From an uncultured Bacteroidota bacterium (GTDB lineage: Bacteria; Bacteroidota; Bacteroidia; Flavobacteriales; Flavobacteriaceae), in NCBI GenBank assembly GCA_902560025.1, contig CACEKL010000002.1, forward strand, positions 1-64,000: a stretch of DNA of 64,000 nt. Direction: 5' to 3'. Shown here one piece after another: positions 19,381 to 28,526 of this stretch (the stretch's first letter is position 1; the number at the start of each line of letters is the position of its first letter). The translations under genes and the position numbers were made by a program. Under the pieces are notes generated by a model. It ran no database searches. It saw only the letters and a program-made list of their open reading frames with translations, and was not told where the DNA came from.

Positions 19381-20802
19381 ATGCTTAATCAAAAACTACA
19401 ATTAAAGCTTTCTCAAAAGCTATCACCACAACAGATTCAGTTAATGAAACTAATTCAGCTTACTACAGCAGAATTAGAACAAAAAATTAAAAATGAAATT
19501 GAGGAAAATCCTGCTTTGGAAATGGGTAATGAGAAAACAGACATTGAGGATGATGAGTTTGAAGTAGATATGAATGATGATGTAGACGTGGATGATTATC
19601 TAACTGATATGTCTGACGATTATGACAATAGTCAAAATTATTATTCTAGTGAGGAAGAAAATACAAATTTTCAAACAAAAGCTTCATTCAGCTTTCATCA
19701 GTATTTAGATAATCAATCTAAAAATTTAATCCTTGATGAAAAACATAAGCCTATTTGTGATTTTTTAATTGGAAGTATTGATGAAAGTGGATATCTAAGA
19801 AGAGAGGTAGAGGATATAATTGATGATTTAGCATTTACGCAGAACATAGTAACTTCAAAAGAAGAAATATTATCAGTTTTACAGAAAATTCAAGAATTAG
19901 ATCCTCCGGGTGTTGGTGCAAGATCTTTGAAAGAATGTTTGTTAATTCAACTGAGAAGAAAAAAATCCAAAGAATCAATTGACAATTCTATTAAAATTAT
20001 AGAAAATGATTTTGATTCCTTTTCAAAGAAAAAGTTCTCCAAACTATCAGAGAGACTAAACCTAACAGAGCAAAAATTAAAAGAAGCCATAGAAGAAATC
20101 TCAAAATTGAATCCCAAGCCAGGAGGTTCAATAACAAGTGATTTTGCCAATAATGCTATTACTCCAGATTTTATATTAACAGTTGAGGATGGAGATTTAA
20201 TTGTAGAATTAAATAAAAGAAACTCTCCTGAATTAAGACTTTCTAATTCTTATAAAAATATATTAGAGGGGTATAAAAAAGATCCAAATAAAACAAAATC
20301 ACAAAATCAAGCAATTCAATTTTTAAAGCAAAAACTTGATTCAGCGAAATGGTTTATTGAAGCAATAGAGCAAAGGCATCAAACTCTTTTTCAAACAGTT
20401 AATGCAATTGTTAACTTTCAGAAAAATTATTTCTTAACTGGTGAAGAAAGTAATCTTAAACCTATGATTCTAAAAGATGTAGCTGAAATGATAGACATGG
20501 ATATTTCTACAATATCTCGTGTTGCTAATAGTAAATATATTGATACCCCTTACGGTATAAAACTTCTTAAAAGTTATTTCTCGGAGGGAATGAAAAACAG
20601 TGAGGGAGATGATATATCTACAATTGAGATAAAAAGAGTATTAAAGGAAATTGTTGAATCTGAGGATAAAGTGAAACCCTTATCAGATATAGAGTTATCG
20701 AGCAAATTATCCGATAATGGATTCAAGGTAGCAAGAAGAACTGTATCAAAATATAGGGAACAATTAGATATTCCAGTTGCAAGATTAAGAAAAGAACTAT
20801 AA
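19381..20802 (+). CDS. rpoN: RNA polymerase sigma-54 factor
   Basis: The 473-residue protein has the Gln-rich region I (SPQQIQLMKLIQL near residue 15), an acidic region II (about 55-95) and the C-terminal RpoN box ARRTVSKYRE, which contacts the -24 element. It directs RNA polymerase to activator-dependent promoters. No sigma-54 activator with the GAFTGA loop is seen in this window. The stop overlaps the convergent outer-membrane protein gene by 6 nt. Confidence 0.96.
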   Translation: MLNQKLQLKLSQKLSPQQIQLMKLIQLTTAELEQKIKNEIEENPALEMGNEKTDIEDDEFEVDMNDDVDVDDYLTDMSDDYDNSQNYYSSEEENTNFQTKASFSFHQYLDNQSKNLILDEKHKPICDFLIGSIDESGYLRREVEDIIDDLAFTQNIVTSKEEILSVLQKIQELDPPGVGARSLKECLLIQLRRKKSKESIDNSIKIIENDFDSFSKKKFSKLSERLNLTEQKLKEAIEEISKLNPKPGGSITSDFANNAITPDFILTVEDGDLIVELNKRNSPELRLSNSYKNILEGYKKDPNKTKSQNQAIQFLKQKLDSAKWFIEAIEQRHQTLFQTVNAIVNFQKNYFLTGEESNLKPMILKDVAEMIDMDISTISRVANSKYIDTPYGIKLLKSYFSEGMKNSEGDDISTIEIKRVLKEIVESEDKVKPLSDIELSSKLSDNGFKVARRTVSKYREQLDIPVARLRKEL

Positions 20803-21486
20803 AAAGTAGAAAATTAGTCCCAGTCTAAAAAAGCTTACATTCAGATTATCTCCATCAACTGTGTTTTTATTTTTTATTATTGGGTTAAGATCATATTCAA
20901 GGGAAATATTCCAAGTGTTATATCCAGCATTCAAGTATATGGATGAGGTCCAGTCTTGAATTTCTTCAATCACTAATTCAGATCCATAAGAAGGATTAGA
21001 GTACAACGGAAAATTCTTTTTAATCTTGAATCCTGAATAAATTCTCCAGAATTTATATTCGTTTAGTGATGATTTTCTCCACCTATACTCAATTGGAAAA
21101 GAAATTGATGAAAATGAAATTTTATTTTTTGATTCAAGAAATCTGCTTACAACTATTCTATAATCTATTTGATCATCTTGCTCAATTGGCTGAATATTAG
21201 ATGTAAAGTAATTTCTTTCGTATCCAAGTCCAAGACCTAACGCTCTTGTTGAATCTTTATTTAAAGGGAAGTCCCTAATAAAACCTAATTGAAAATTACC
21301 AGAGAAACCATTTTGTTTAAAATCTTTGATTGATTCAGTCTGAATAAAGTAGCTTGATGCAAAATAAAATTGATCCTCCCTATATAAGTTTGATTCAGTA
21401 TTATCCTGAGAATATAAGCCTAAGCTTAAAAAACAAAATAAGGTTATTAATTTCTTATTAGTTGAAATTTTGAGTATAATCTCCAA
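20797..21486 (-). CDS. Outer-membrane beta-barrel protein, PorT-like family
   Basis: The 229-residue protein starts at TTG 21486 (no ATG is available) with a cleavable signal (LITLFCFLSLGLYSQ). The rest alternates polar and aromatic residues in short strands and ends in phenylalanine/leucine-rich FRLGLIFYFL, as expected of an outer-membrane barrel. It overlaps the end of the second exbD by 29 nt, so it belongs to the exb operon. Exact role is unknown. Confidence 0.65.
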   Translation of the reverse strand: MEIILKISTNKKLITLFCFLSLGLYSQDNTESNLYREDQFYFASSYFIQTESIKDFKQNGFSGNFQLGFIRDFPLNKDSTRALGLGLGYERNYFTSNIQPIEQDDQIDYRIVVSRFLESKNKISFSSISFPIEYRWRKSSLNEYKFWRIYSGFKIKKNFPLYSNPSYGSELVIEEIQDWTSSIYLNAGYNTWNISLEYDLNPIIKNKNTVDGDNLNVSFFRLGLIFYFL

Positions 21487-21940
21487 CTCTAGTTGTATAG
21501 TTTAGCTTAAGTGCATTTACTTTACGCAACTCTTGCTTAATATCACTTATGATTCCCATTTTAGTATCACTATCAACTTTCAATGCAGTTGTAAGAACAT
21601 TTTGAAGCTCTTGTCGTTTTGCAGCTCTTTCTGCAAGAACAAAAGCGCCAACCTCTTCTACAGTTCCAAATTTGTCATTAAGTTGAATCTTAGCTGAGGT
21701 ACCATAAGTATCAATATATCTACTAGATGGTTTACCAGCATAAATATAAATTACTCTATCCTTTTTATCTAGCTTCTGAACTTGATCAGCAGCAGGTAAA
21801 GTGTTTTGTACCATAAGAGTACTATCCCTCATAACAGTAGCGACCATAAAAAAGAATAACAACATAAAAACAATATCTGGAAGAGATGCAGTAGATATTG
21901 CAGGGAGATCTCCACTTTTATTTTTTTTAAATTTTGCCAT
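21458..21940 (-). CDS. ExbD/TolR-type biopolymer transport protein (second copy)
   Basis: The 160-residue protein has one N-terminal membrane helix containing the key Asp in STASLPDIVFMLLFFFMV, the proton-path residue of ExbD/TolR. A periplasmic domain follows. It lies 2 nt after the first exbD. Together with the ExbB homologue upstream it should couple proton motive force to an outer-membrane process such as TonB-dependent uptake. Confidence 0.88.
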   Translation of the reverse strand: MAKFKKNKSGDLPAISTASLPDIVFMLLFFFMVATVMRDSTLMVQNTLPAADQVQKLDKKDRVIYIYAGKPSSRYIDTYGTSAKIQLNDKFGTVEEVGAFVLAERAAKRQELQNVLTTALKVDSDTKMGIISDIKQELRKVNALKLNYTTRVGDYTQNFN

Positions 21941-21942
21941 AT

Positions 21943-22566
21943 TTAATTTACTTTACTTGGTTCAGCCTCAGATAACTTCTGAGGGTACAATGCTTTAATA
22001 ACATCTAATTTCTCTTTAAGACTAGACTTATCATCAGGAGAAGTTCTAGGGTCACTATACCTAAGATCAGCTTCAACATAAGTTAATGTCTCATTAGGAT
22101 ATAATCTTGCAAACTCTCTATTTCTAAGAACATTGTATGCTGCAACTAACTCGTTTTGAACTGCTATGTATACTTTATACTCTGTCTCTCTATCATTTTT
22201 TAGGGATATAATAGCTTTATCTGGGTTATCTGACGATCTTGGGTCCCTATTTCCTTGACAATAGTCACATGATTCTTCTCCAGATCCACCACCGTTATCA
22301 AGAAAATCTACAGCAAGATTTCTTAGATCTTTAATATCAGTTAGTTCTTCTTCAACTAATAACTGATTATTTTTATTTACTACAACAGTGAAAATATTTT
22401 TTTGTCTAATTATCGGTGGATCAATTTGCTCCTCCATAGGAGGTAACTTTCTATTAATACCACTATCAGTCTCAATTGTTGTAGTAACAAGAAAGAAAAT
22501 CAAAAGCAGGAAGGCAATATCTGCCATCGAACCTGCATTAACCTCTGGTGACTTTCTTCTAGCCAT
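21943..22566 (-). CDS. ExbD/TolR-type biopolymer transport protein (first copy)
   Basis: The 207-residue protein has the membrane helix with the conserved Asp in AGSMADIAFLLLIFFLV near residue 15. Its periplasmic part is longer than usual and contains a CDYC motif in an insert near residue 100, which I recall from flavobacterial ExbD proteins. The Cys pair could form a disulfide. The gene is 3 nt after the uncharacterised membrane protein gene and 2 nt before the second exbD. Confidence 0.88.
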   Translation of the reverse strand: MARRKSPEVNAGSMADIAFLLLIFFLVTTTIETDSGINRKLPPMEEQIDPPIIRQKNIFTVVVNKNNQLLVEEELTDIKDLRNLAVDFLDNGGGSGEESCDYCQGNRDPRSSDNPDKAIISLKNDRETEYKVYIAVQNELVAAYNVLRNREFARLYPNETLTYVEADLRYSDPRTSPDDKSSLKEKLDVIKALYPQKLSEAEPSKVN

Positions 22567-22569
22567 AGT

Positions 22570-23019
22570 TTACTTTTTAATAAATTTTTTACCTCCTGAG
22601 AATATCATTAGTCCAACTGCAACAATAGCTAAAATGTAGAATACTCTAATCCCAGTTCCAACAAGTTTTGAACCAAGAGCAGATAAAACTTTACCATCTC
22701 TCATAGGGGTTTCAACACCACTGGATAGAACAAATGCAATAACTACTACACCTAGAAATAATCCAGCAGAAGTTAACGCACTTTTCATTTTAGCCTTATC
22801 TTTTGCCAAACCTCTTAGAGAAAAAGTAAGAGTTACGATAACAGCAATAAAAAGTATTAATTGACTCAAAAGTATAATTGGGGTAATCACTCCAAAGTCT
22901 CCTGAGGCAGCAGACATTTTTATAGTATCATCTCCTGTTCCAAATACTAGAAAAAGAAATATGATACCTAATACACCTAGAGTTATACACCCTATTTTTG
23001 TAATTTTTTGAAGATTCAT
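22570..23019 (-). CDS. Uncharacterised four-helix membrane protein in the exb operon
   Basis: The 149-residue protein has four predicted membrane helices (about residues 8-27, 46-68, 82-104 and 122-143) and few charges apart from KDKAKMKS in the middle loop. I do not recognise a named domain. It lies between exbB (6-nt gap) and exbD (3-nt gap), so it is translated with the proton-channel subunits and may be an accessory subunit, by context only. Confidence 0.7.
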   Translation of the reverse strand: MNLQKITKIGCITLGVLGIIFLFLVFGTGDDTIKMSAASGDFGVITPIILLSQLILFIAVIVTLTFSLRGLAKDKAKMKSALTSAGLFLGVVVIAFVLSSGVETPMRDGKVLSALGSKLVGTGIRVFYILAIVAVGLMIFSGGKKFIKK

Positions 23020-23025
23020 ATCAAA

Positions 23026-23808
23026 TTATTTTTTTTGAGCTGAAAGAATATCAATTAATGTAATTGATGCATCTTCCATATCATTTACAATAGAATCAAT
23101 TTTTGCAACAATATAGTTATAGAATACTTGAAGTATAATAGCAACAATAAGACCAAATACAGTCGTTAGAAGTGCAACTTTAATACCACCTGCAACAAGT
23201 GATGGTTGCATATCACCAGCAGCTTCAATTCTATCAAATGCAGTAATCATACCAATTACAGTACCCATAAATCCAAGCATAGGTGCAAGTGCAATGAATA
23301 ATGATATCCATGAAACATTTTTTTCAAGCTGTCCCATTTGAACACCACCATAAGAAATTACAGCCTTTTCTGCAGAATCTACTCCATCTTTTGCTCTATC
23401 TAAACCTTGATAAAAGATTGATGCCACAGGTCCTTTTGTGTTTCTACAAACTTCCTTTGCAGCTTCAACACCTCCTGATTTTAGAGCATCTTCAACATCA
23501 CCAGTCAACTTATCTGTATTAGTTGTTGATAGATTAAGGTATATAATTCTTTCGATTGAGATAGCAAGACCAAGTATAAGACATATAAGTACAATTCCCA
23601 TAAAGCTTGGGCCACCTTCGATAAAACGCTTTTTTAATTCTTGAGTAAAACCAGCTGAAGCTTCATCTGATGTAGCCTCCATCATCGGTTCGTCTTGTGA
23701 ATCCTGAATAGTAATTAAACTATTTACTGTTGTTGTTGCATAAACATTGTTAGTAAACGAAGTACCAACAAAAACAGATAGGATTAATGCAAATAATATT
23801 TTTTTCAT
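23026..23808 (-). CDS. MotA/TolQ/ExbB proton channel family protein
   Basis: The 260-residue protein begins with a signal-like segment (residues 1-25) and an extra periplasmic stretch, then a membrane helix near 69-91 and the family core GFMGTVIGMITAFDRIE with the last helices at about 175-235. The N-terminal extension is usual in Bacteroidota ExbB. It opens the operon exbB - membrane protein - exbD - exbD - outer-membrane protein. Confidence 0.9.
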   Translation of the reverse strand: MKKILFALILSVFVGTSFTNNVYATTTVNSLITIQDSQDEPMMEATSDEASAGFTQELKKRFIEGGPSFMGIVLICLILGLAISIERIIYLNLSTTNTDKLTGDVEDALKSGGVEAAKEVCRNTKGPVASIFYQGLDRAKDGVDSAEKAVISYGGVQMGQLEKNVSWISLFIALAPMLGFMGTVIGMITAFDRIEAAGDMQPSLVAGGIKVALLTTVFGLIVAIILQVFYNYIVAKIDSIVNDMEDASITLIDILSAQKK

Positions 23809-23859
23809 TTTTCTAATATTTTCAATAATTGAGAACCGAAAGATATAAAAATTATTATA

Positions 23860-23883
23860 CGATTCAAATTTTTTTTTGAATCG
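23860..23883 (-). terminator. Perfect 9-bp hairpin between the pqaA-like gene and exbB
   Basis: CGATTCAAA and TTTGAATCG are separated by six T residues on the plus strand. Read on the minus strand the stem is followed by an AT-rich stretch rather than a pure U-run. It lies between two minus-strand genes and could end transcription from the upstream hydrolase gene. Confidence 0.4.
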
Positions 23884-23914
23884 ATAATTTTCTTTTTTTC
23901 ATCTATAAAATCAC

Positions 23915-25315
23915 CTAATTTTTAACTTGATATTTTTCATATGGATACGTTTCAGGAAGAACATATGGCCCAGTTGAAATTGTTAGTGGAAAATCAGAAT
24001 CTGGATCAATTACAAACTCTACCATTATTGCCTTATAGCCTAGGCTCTCTTTACCTAAATCAATAATGTATCTGTTATTATCTGATTTTTGGATTTTAGA
24101 TTGGGACCATAGCTCGCCTTCTTCCCATAATCTAAAATCTCTTCCTTGTTCGTTAGTAGCAGTCCACAAAGAGACATCATACTCACCACTATAATTCAAT
24201 ACTGTCTCTATTAAATTGTTATTTGTATCTAGTCTCCATTTTAATGATGGAATCTCAATATTATTAACAATTCTATAAAAATAACCTACAAGATCATCAT
24301 TAAGGTATCTTCCATTTAAAGAGTGATTAGCATTTGGTACATATCTTAAAATTTTATTACCAGGTAATTCATCGTAATAGAATCTCCATGAGTCAGTTGA
24401 GAAGAACTCATCTGAACCTGCATTAATAATATATTTAGGCATAGTAAACCTTTCTACAAAGGAATAAGGCTCAACATAACTCATTAGTTTTTTATATTCA
24501 TCCGTTTCCATCCAATCCTGAATATTGTATTTAGTATATGATGATACTGCAGGAGAAAATTCACCATAACTTCTGTAGTGATTTTCAAAAGAGGGAACAA
24601 CATTTAGAAGGTCAATTACAAGAGGTGCAACTGCAATGATTCTTTCATCAACAGCTGCAGTTGTCCATGCTGTCCAACCTCTTTTAGAAGCTCCAGAAAC
24701 AAGAAAATCTTTTACATTAATATCATTTTGTAAAGTAATTTCCTGAGCTAGATCCATAGACCTAACTACTGCCCTAGTCATTGGGAACCTAGGTAACCAT
24801 TCAGTATATTTTTGCTTAGCTCCAGATTTTAAAAATTCGTTCCATGCATATGCTATAAGATCATCTTCATAAAAAGACTCTTGTTCTGAATCTAAAAAAT
24901 TAATAGGCTGAAAAGGTATATTACTAACATTTACAATTACTGACTTGGTTTCTATTGCATATTCAGCTGATTTAGAATCTAATCTAAAAAAGTCTTCTTC
25001 TTTAACACCCCCATCTATAAACATTATACCTGTTGATGTTTGAGTATTTTTAGGAATTATAATATCTACATAATGCCACCATTCAACTTGATCAACTTTT
25101 TTTGAATCTAACCATTCACCAGATATCATTTTAATATGATATCCAGTCCATTCATCTTCATATATTATCTCCTCAATCTCATAGCTAAATTCATCTTTAG
25201 TTGATTCAATATAATCCTCCATAGACTCATAACCTTCATTAGATAAAAATGTATAATTAAGTATGAAGTATATTATTGCTACTGAGAATACAATGAATAT
25301 TTTTTTTAATGACAT
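23915..25315 (-). CDS. PhoPQ-activated pathogenicity-related (PqaA-type) alpha/beta hydrolase
   Basis: The 466-residue protein has an N-terminal hydrophobic segment (about residues 5-25) acting as a signal or anchor. The core has the nucleophile-elbow-like SGASKRGWTAW, an acid-containing INAGSDEFF and the late PNANHSLNG, which could supply Ser, Asp and His. This is the PF10142 pattern. Family members are exported; despite the family name nothing here suggests virulence. Its substrate is unknown. Confidence 0.83.
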   Translation of the reverse strand: MSLKKIFIVFSVAIIYFILNYTFLSNEGYESMEDYIESTKDEFSYEIEEIIYEDEWTGYHIKMISGEWLDSKKVDQVEWWHYVDIIIPKNTQTSTGIMFIDGGVKEEDFFRLDSKSAEYAIETKSVIVNVSNIPFQPINFLDSEQESFYEDDLIAYAWNEFLKSGAKQKYTEWLPRFPMTRAVVRSMDLAQEITLQNDINVKDFLVSGASKRGWTAWTTAAVDERIIAVAPLVIDLLNVVPSFENHYRSYGEFSPAVSSYTKYNIQDWMETDEYKKLMSYVEPYSFVERFTMPKYIINAGSDEFFSTDSWRFYYDELPGNKILRYVPNANHSLNGRYLNDDLVGYFYRIVNNIEIPSLKWRLDTNNNLIETVLNYSGEYDVSLWTATNEQGRDFRLWEEGELWSQSKIQKSDNNRYIIDLGKESLGYKAIMVEFVIDPDSDFPLTISTGPYVLPETYPYEKYQVKN

Positions 25316-25335
25316 TGTTTATAATTTTAATTTTA

Positions 25336-26343
25336 CTACCATTTAATAATTGTACTTCCCCATGTAAAACCACTTCCAAAAGCTGCAAGAACAATTATAT
25401 CTCCTGATTTTATTTTTCCTTCCTGCCATGCCTCTGTTAATGCAATAGGAATTGATCCAGCAGTAGTATTACCATATTTTTGAATATTATTATAAACTTG
25501 ATCATCTGATAGACCAAACTTTTTTTGAACAAATTGAGATATTCTTAGGTTTGCCTGATGAGGAATTAGCATATCTATTTGATCAGGTTTAAGATCATTA
25601 TGATTTAATCCCTCCATTATGACCTCTGAAAATCTAACCACTGCATTTTTAAATACCAACTGACCATTCATATATGGGTAGTAAGATATATCATCAGGAT
25701 CGTTTGCCTCTAAAATTTCTGGAACCCATCTATTTGTACTAGGACCTATTAATGAGAGTTCCTCTGCATGCTTTCCTTCTGAATGTAGGTGAGATGAAAG
25801 GATTCCTTTTGAAAGATCTTCCTCTCTGGTAACAAGGGCAGCACCTGCACCATCTCCAAATATTACACTTACACCTCTTCCTCTTGTTGTGAAGTCTAAT
25901 CCTCCTGAATGATTTTCTGAACCAATTACAAGAATGTTTTTATACATTCCAGATTTAATAAATTGATCAGCAGTTGAAATAGCATAGATGAATCCTGAAC
26001 ATTGATTTCTTATATCCATTGCAGGACAAGTAGGAATATCAAGCTCTTCTTGAGCAAGAACTCCACTTCCAGGGAAATAATAGTCTGGACTTAAAGTAGC
26101 AAATAAAATTAAGTCAATATCATCTTTGTCAATGCCTGCTCTCTCTATTGCAACTTTAGCAGCCTTAACCCCCATAACGACAGTTGAATTACCATCACCT
26201 TTTTTAATATGTCTCCTTTCTTTAATTCCTGTTCTTTCAATTATCCATTCATTGGAGGTATCCATAATTTTAGAAAGATCATCATTTGTAACAATGTTTT
26301 CTGGAACATACATTCCTAAACCTGAAATTCTTGAATTATACAT
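25336..26343 (-). CDS. fabH: 3-oxoacyl-ACP synthase III
   Basis: The 335-residue protein starts fatty acid synthesis by condensing acetyl-CoA with malonyl-ACP. The catalytic Cys115 lies in RNQCSGFIYA, His in IPHQANLRI and Asn in YGNTTAGS. I place the start at ATG 26343 (MYNSRISGLGMYVPENI). An in-frame extension upstream is the translated tRNA-Ser gene and is not protein. It is followed after 20 nt by the PqaA-like gene. Confidence 0.95.
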   Translation of the reverse strand: MYNSRISGLGMYVPENIVTNDDLSKIMDTSNEWIIERTGIKERRHIKKGDGNSTVVMGVKAAKVAIERAGIDKDDIDLILFATLSPDYYFPGSGVLAQEELDIPTCPAMDIRNQCSGFIYAISTADQFIKSGMYKNILVIGSENHSGGLDFTTRGRGVSVIFGDGAGAALVTREEDLSKGILSSHLHSEGKHAEELSLIGPSTNRWVPEILEANDPDDISYYPYMNGQLVFKNAVVRFSEVIMEGLNHNDLKPDQIDMLIPHQANLRISQFVQKKFGLSDDQVYNNIQKYGNTTAGSIPIALTEAWQEGKIKSGDIIVLAAFGSGFTWGSTIIKW

Positions 26344-26376
26344 AATTTGGTTTTTGTTAATATAGTTATTTTTTTG

Positions 26377-26463
26377 CAGAGAGGATGGGATTCGAACCCA
26401 CGATTCCATTTCTAGAATACACGCTTTCCAAGCGTGCGCCTTAAACCGCTCGGCCACCTCTCT
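26377..26463 (-). tRNA. tRNA-Ser (GGA)
   Basis: The 87-nt gene has the acceptor stem AGAGAGG paired with CCTCTCT, the anticodon loop carrying GGA within a stem ACGCT/AGCGT, a long variable arm and the T-arm GGTTCGAATCC. CCA is not encoded. It lies 23 nt downstream of tatD and 33 nt upstream of fabH. Confidence 0.97.
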
Positions 26464-26486
26464 ATTTCATAAATTTATTTAAATAA

Positions 26487-27248
26487 TTAATTTCCAAAAA
26501 TGTCTAGTGAATTTTTTTGTGTAATCTTTGAAACCTCACTTAATTCAAGATTGTATAAATCTGCAATTTTCTCAGCAATTATTTTTAAGTAAGAGCTTTC
26601 ATTTCTTTTACCTCTATATGGAGAGGGTGCTAAATATGGTGAGTCAGTCTCTAAAACAATTCTCTCAATAGGAACAGAATTTAAAAATTCGGAAATTTTT
26701 CCATTTTTAAAAGTTACTACACCGCCAATACCTAGGTGGAAATTAAGATCAATAATTTTTTTTGCTTGTTGTTTGTCTCCAGTAAAACAATGAAAAATTC
26801 CTCTTAAGTTATCAGATTTAAACTTTTTCAAAACCTCATATATTTCATCAAAAGAATCTCTTGAATGAATTACAATTGGTAGATTATTTTCTAGAGCTAG
26901 TTTAATTTGTTCTTCAAAAACATATACTTGCTGCTTTAAATATTTTTTTTCATGAAAAAGATCAATACCGATTTCACCTATAGCTTTATAATCATGTTCT
27001 AGAATATTATCTTTTACAAATTTTAATTCAGAATCATAATTTTCATTTACATAACATGGGTGCAATCCAATCATTGAGTAAAAAAAACCTGGAAATTTTT
27101 TTTCTAATTCAAGCATACTATGGTTATGTTTTGAACTAATTGAAGGAAGATAACATCTACTAACACCTGCCTGAAGAGCTCTATTAACTACATCAGTAAT
27201 ATCTTCACTGAATTGTTCTAAGTATAAATGAGTATGAGTATCAATCAA
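26487..27248 (-). CDS. TatD-family metal-dependent DNase
   Basis: The 253-residue TIM-barrel hydrolase has the N-terminal metal motif DTHTHLY, the middle HSRDSFDE and the final ETDSPYLAP. TatD enzymes act as 3'-5' nucleases in DNA repair and RNA decay. The start is TTG at 27248, one nt after the sucB stop; relatives begin at this point with MIxTDTHTHLY, and no ATG is near. Confidence 0.92.
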   Translation of the reverse strand: MIDTHTHLYLEQFSEDITDVVNRALQAGVSRCYLPSISSKHNHSMLELEKKFPGFFYSMIGLHPCYVNENYDSELKFVKDNILEHDYKAIGEIGIDLFHEKKYLKQQVYVFEEQIKLALENNLPIVIHSRDSFDEIYEVLKKFKSDNLRGIFHCFTGDKQQAKKIIDLNFHLGIGGVVTFKNGKISEFLNSVPIERIVLETDSPYLAPSPYRGKRNESSYLKIIAEKIADLYNLELSEVSKITQKNSLDIFGN

Positions 27249-27249
27249 A

Positions 27250-28440
27250 TTATGTAAGTCCTAATGATTTCTCTATTTTACCACCCATTAAGATATTTTC
27301 AGGGTCTTCAACACCTTCCTTGACAGCAATTAAAAAACCAACAGATTGATTACCGTCAATAATTCTATGATCATAGGATAAAGCTAAATACATCATTGGT
27401 CTGATTTCAACTTTACCATCTACAGCAACTGGTCTTTGTATAATATTATGCATACCAAGGATTCCTGATTGAGGAGGGTTTATAATAGGTGTTGAAAGCA
27501 TTGAACCAAAAACACCTCCATTTGAAATTGTAAATGTCCCACCTGTTAAATCATCAACTGTTATGGTTTTATTTCTTACACTATCAGCTAATCTTTTTAT
27601 TTCCTGTTCTACAGATGAAAATGATAATTTTTGTGCATTTCTAAGAACAGGAGTCATTAGTCCCTTTGGTCCTGAGACTGCAATACTTATATCACTATAG
27701 TTATATGATATTTTTTCATCACCATCTATCATTGAATTAACATCAGGATAAAGCTCCAATGCTCTTGTAACAGCAAGAGTGAAAAAGCTCATAAATCCCA
27801 GGCTGACTCCATGTCTTTGTGAGAAAGCTTCTTTATATTTTTTTCTGATTTCGAATATATTTGAAAGGTCTGCTTCATTAAATGTAGTTAACATTGCAGT
27901 TTCGTTTTTTACTGAAACCAGTCTCTCTGAAACCTTTCTTCTGAGCATAGAGAGTTTTTCTCTTGTTTCAGTTCTTGAATCATCACTAGATGCGCCCATT
28001 GCAGGTACTGCCTTTAGAACATCATCTTTTGTAATTTTTTGACCCTCAGTTTTAATCTCATTAAGATCTATACCCTTCTCAGAGGCAATATTTCTAGCAA
28101 GTGGAGTAACACTTATATTTTCACTTTGAGTTATTTTAGTATTCTCTTCTTTAATAGGTTCTATATTTGATTCAGTTTCATCGGTTTCTATTTCTGTGAC
28201 AGACTCTGATGTATCAATTAAACAAACCACATCACCTACAGACATTGAGTCTCCCTCTTTTGCTTTTAGGGTAATTTTTCCAGATGCTTCCGCTGGAAGA
28301 TCAAGTGTAGCTTTATCAGAGTCCAACTCAGCAATAGTCTGGTCTTTTCTGACAACATCTCCATCTTTTACAAGCCATTGGGAAATCTCTACTTCAGTAA
28401 TTGACTCACCTGGGGAAGGAATTTTCATTTCTAAGACCAT
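27250..28440 (-). CDS. sucB: 2-oxoglutarate dehydrogenase E2 (dihydrolipoamide succinyltransferase)
   Basis: The 396-residue E2 core has a lipoyl domain with Lys43 in ELDSDKATL, an E1/E3-binding domain ([14 protein letters not shown]) and the catalytic domain ending in SYDHRIIDG, whose His and Asp are the active-site pair. It passes succinyl groups to CoA in the TCA cycle. Its partner sucA lies upstream on the same strand but is separated by three unrelated genes, an unusual arrangement. Confidence 0.96.
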   Translation of the reverse strand: MVLEMKIPSPGESITEVEISQWLVKDGDVVRKDQTIAELDSDKATLDLPAEASGKITLKAKEGDSMSVGDVVCLIDTSESVTEIETDETESNIEPIKEENTKITQSENISVTPLARNIASEKGIDLNEIKTEGQKITKDDVLKAVPAMGASSDDSRTETREKLSMLRRKVSERLVSVKNETAMLTTFNEADLSNIFEIRKKYKEAFSQRHGVSLGFMSFFTLAVTRALELYPDVNSMIDGDEKISYNYSDISIAVSGPKGLMTPVLRNAQKLSFSSVEQEIKRLADSVRNKTITVDDLTGGTFTISNGGVFGSMLSTPIINPPQSGILGMHNIIQRPVAVDGKVEIRPMMYLALSYDHRIIDGNQSVGFLIAVKEGVEDPENILMGGKIEKSLGLT

Positions 28441-28448
28441 CTCAAATA
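28439..28448. repeat. 10-bp direct repeat copy 1 (at sucB start)
   Basis: ATCTCAAATA here is repeated at 31412-31421. This copy straddles the sucB start codon; the other lies just upstream of the acetyltransferase start. On the minus strand it reads TATTTGAGAT. The pair brackets the three genes that separate sucA from sucB. Confidence 0.55.
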
Positions 28449-28526
28449 TATAGCTAGTTTATCAATCAAAATTAATGATAAAAAATTACTATTTAAATAT
28501 TATGCAAACTAAATGTTGGAGATAAA

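Noticed and set aside
23301..23522. Frames antisense to exbB
   Set aside because: They lie wholly inside a clear ExbB gene and have low-complexity His/Leu-rich translations.
26344..26457. In-frame N-terminal extension of FabH beginning MAERFKAHAWKAC
   Set aside because: It is the translation of the tRNA-Ser gene at 26377-26463, a well-known artefact. The real start is ATG 26343.
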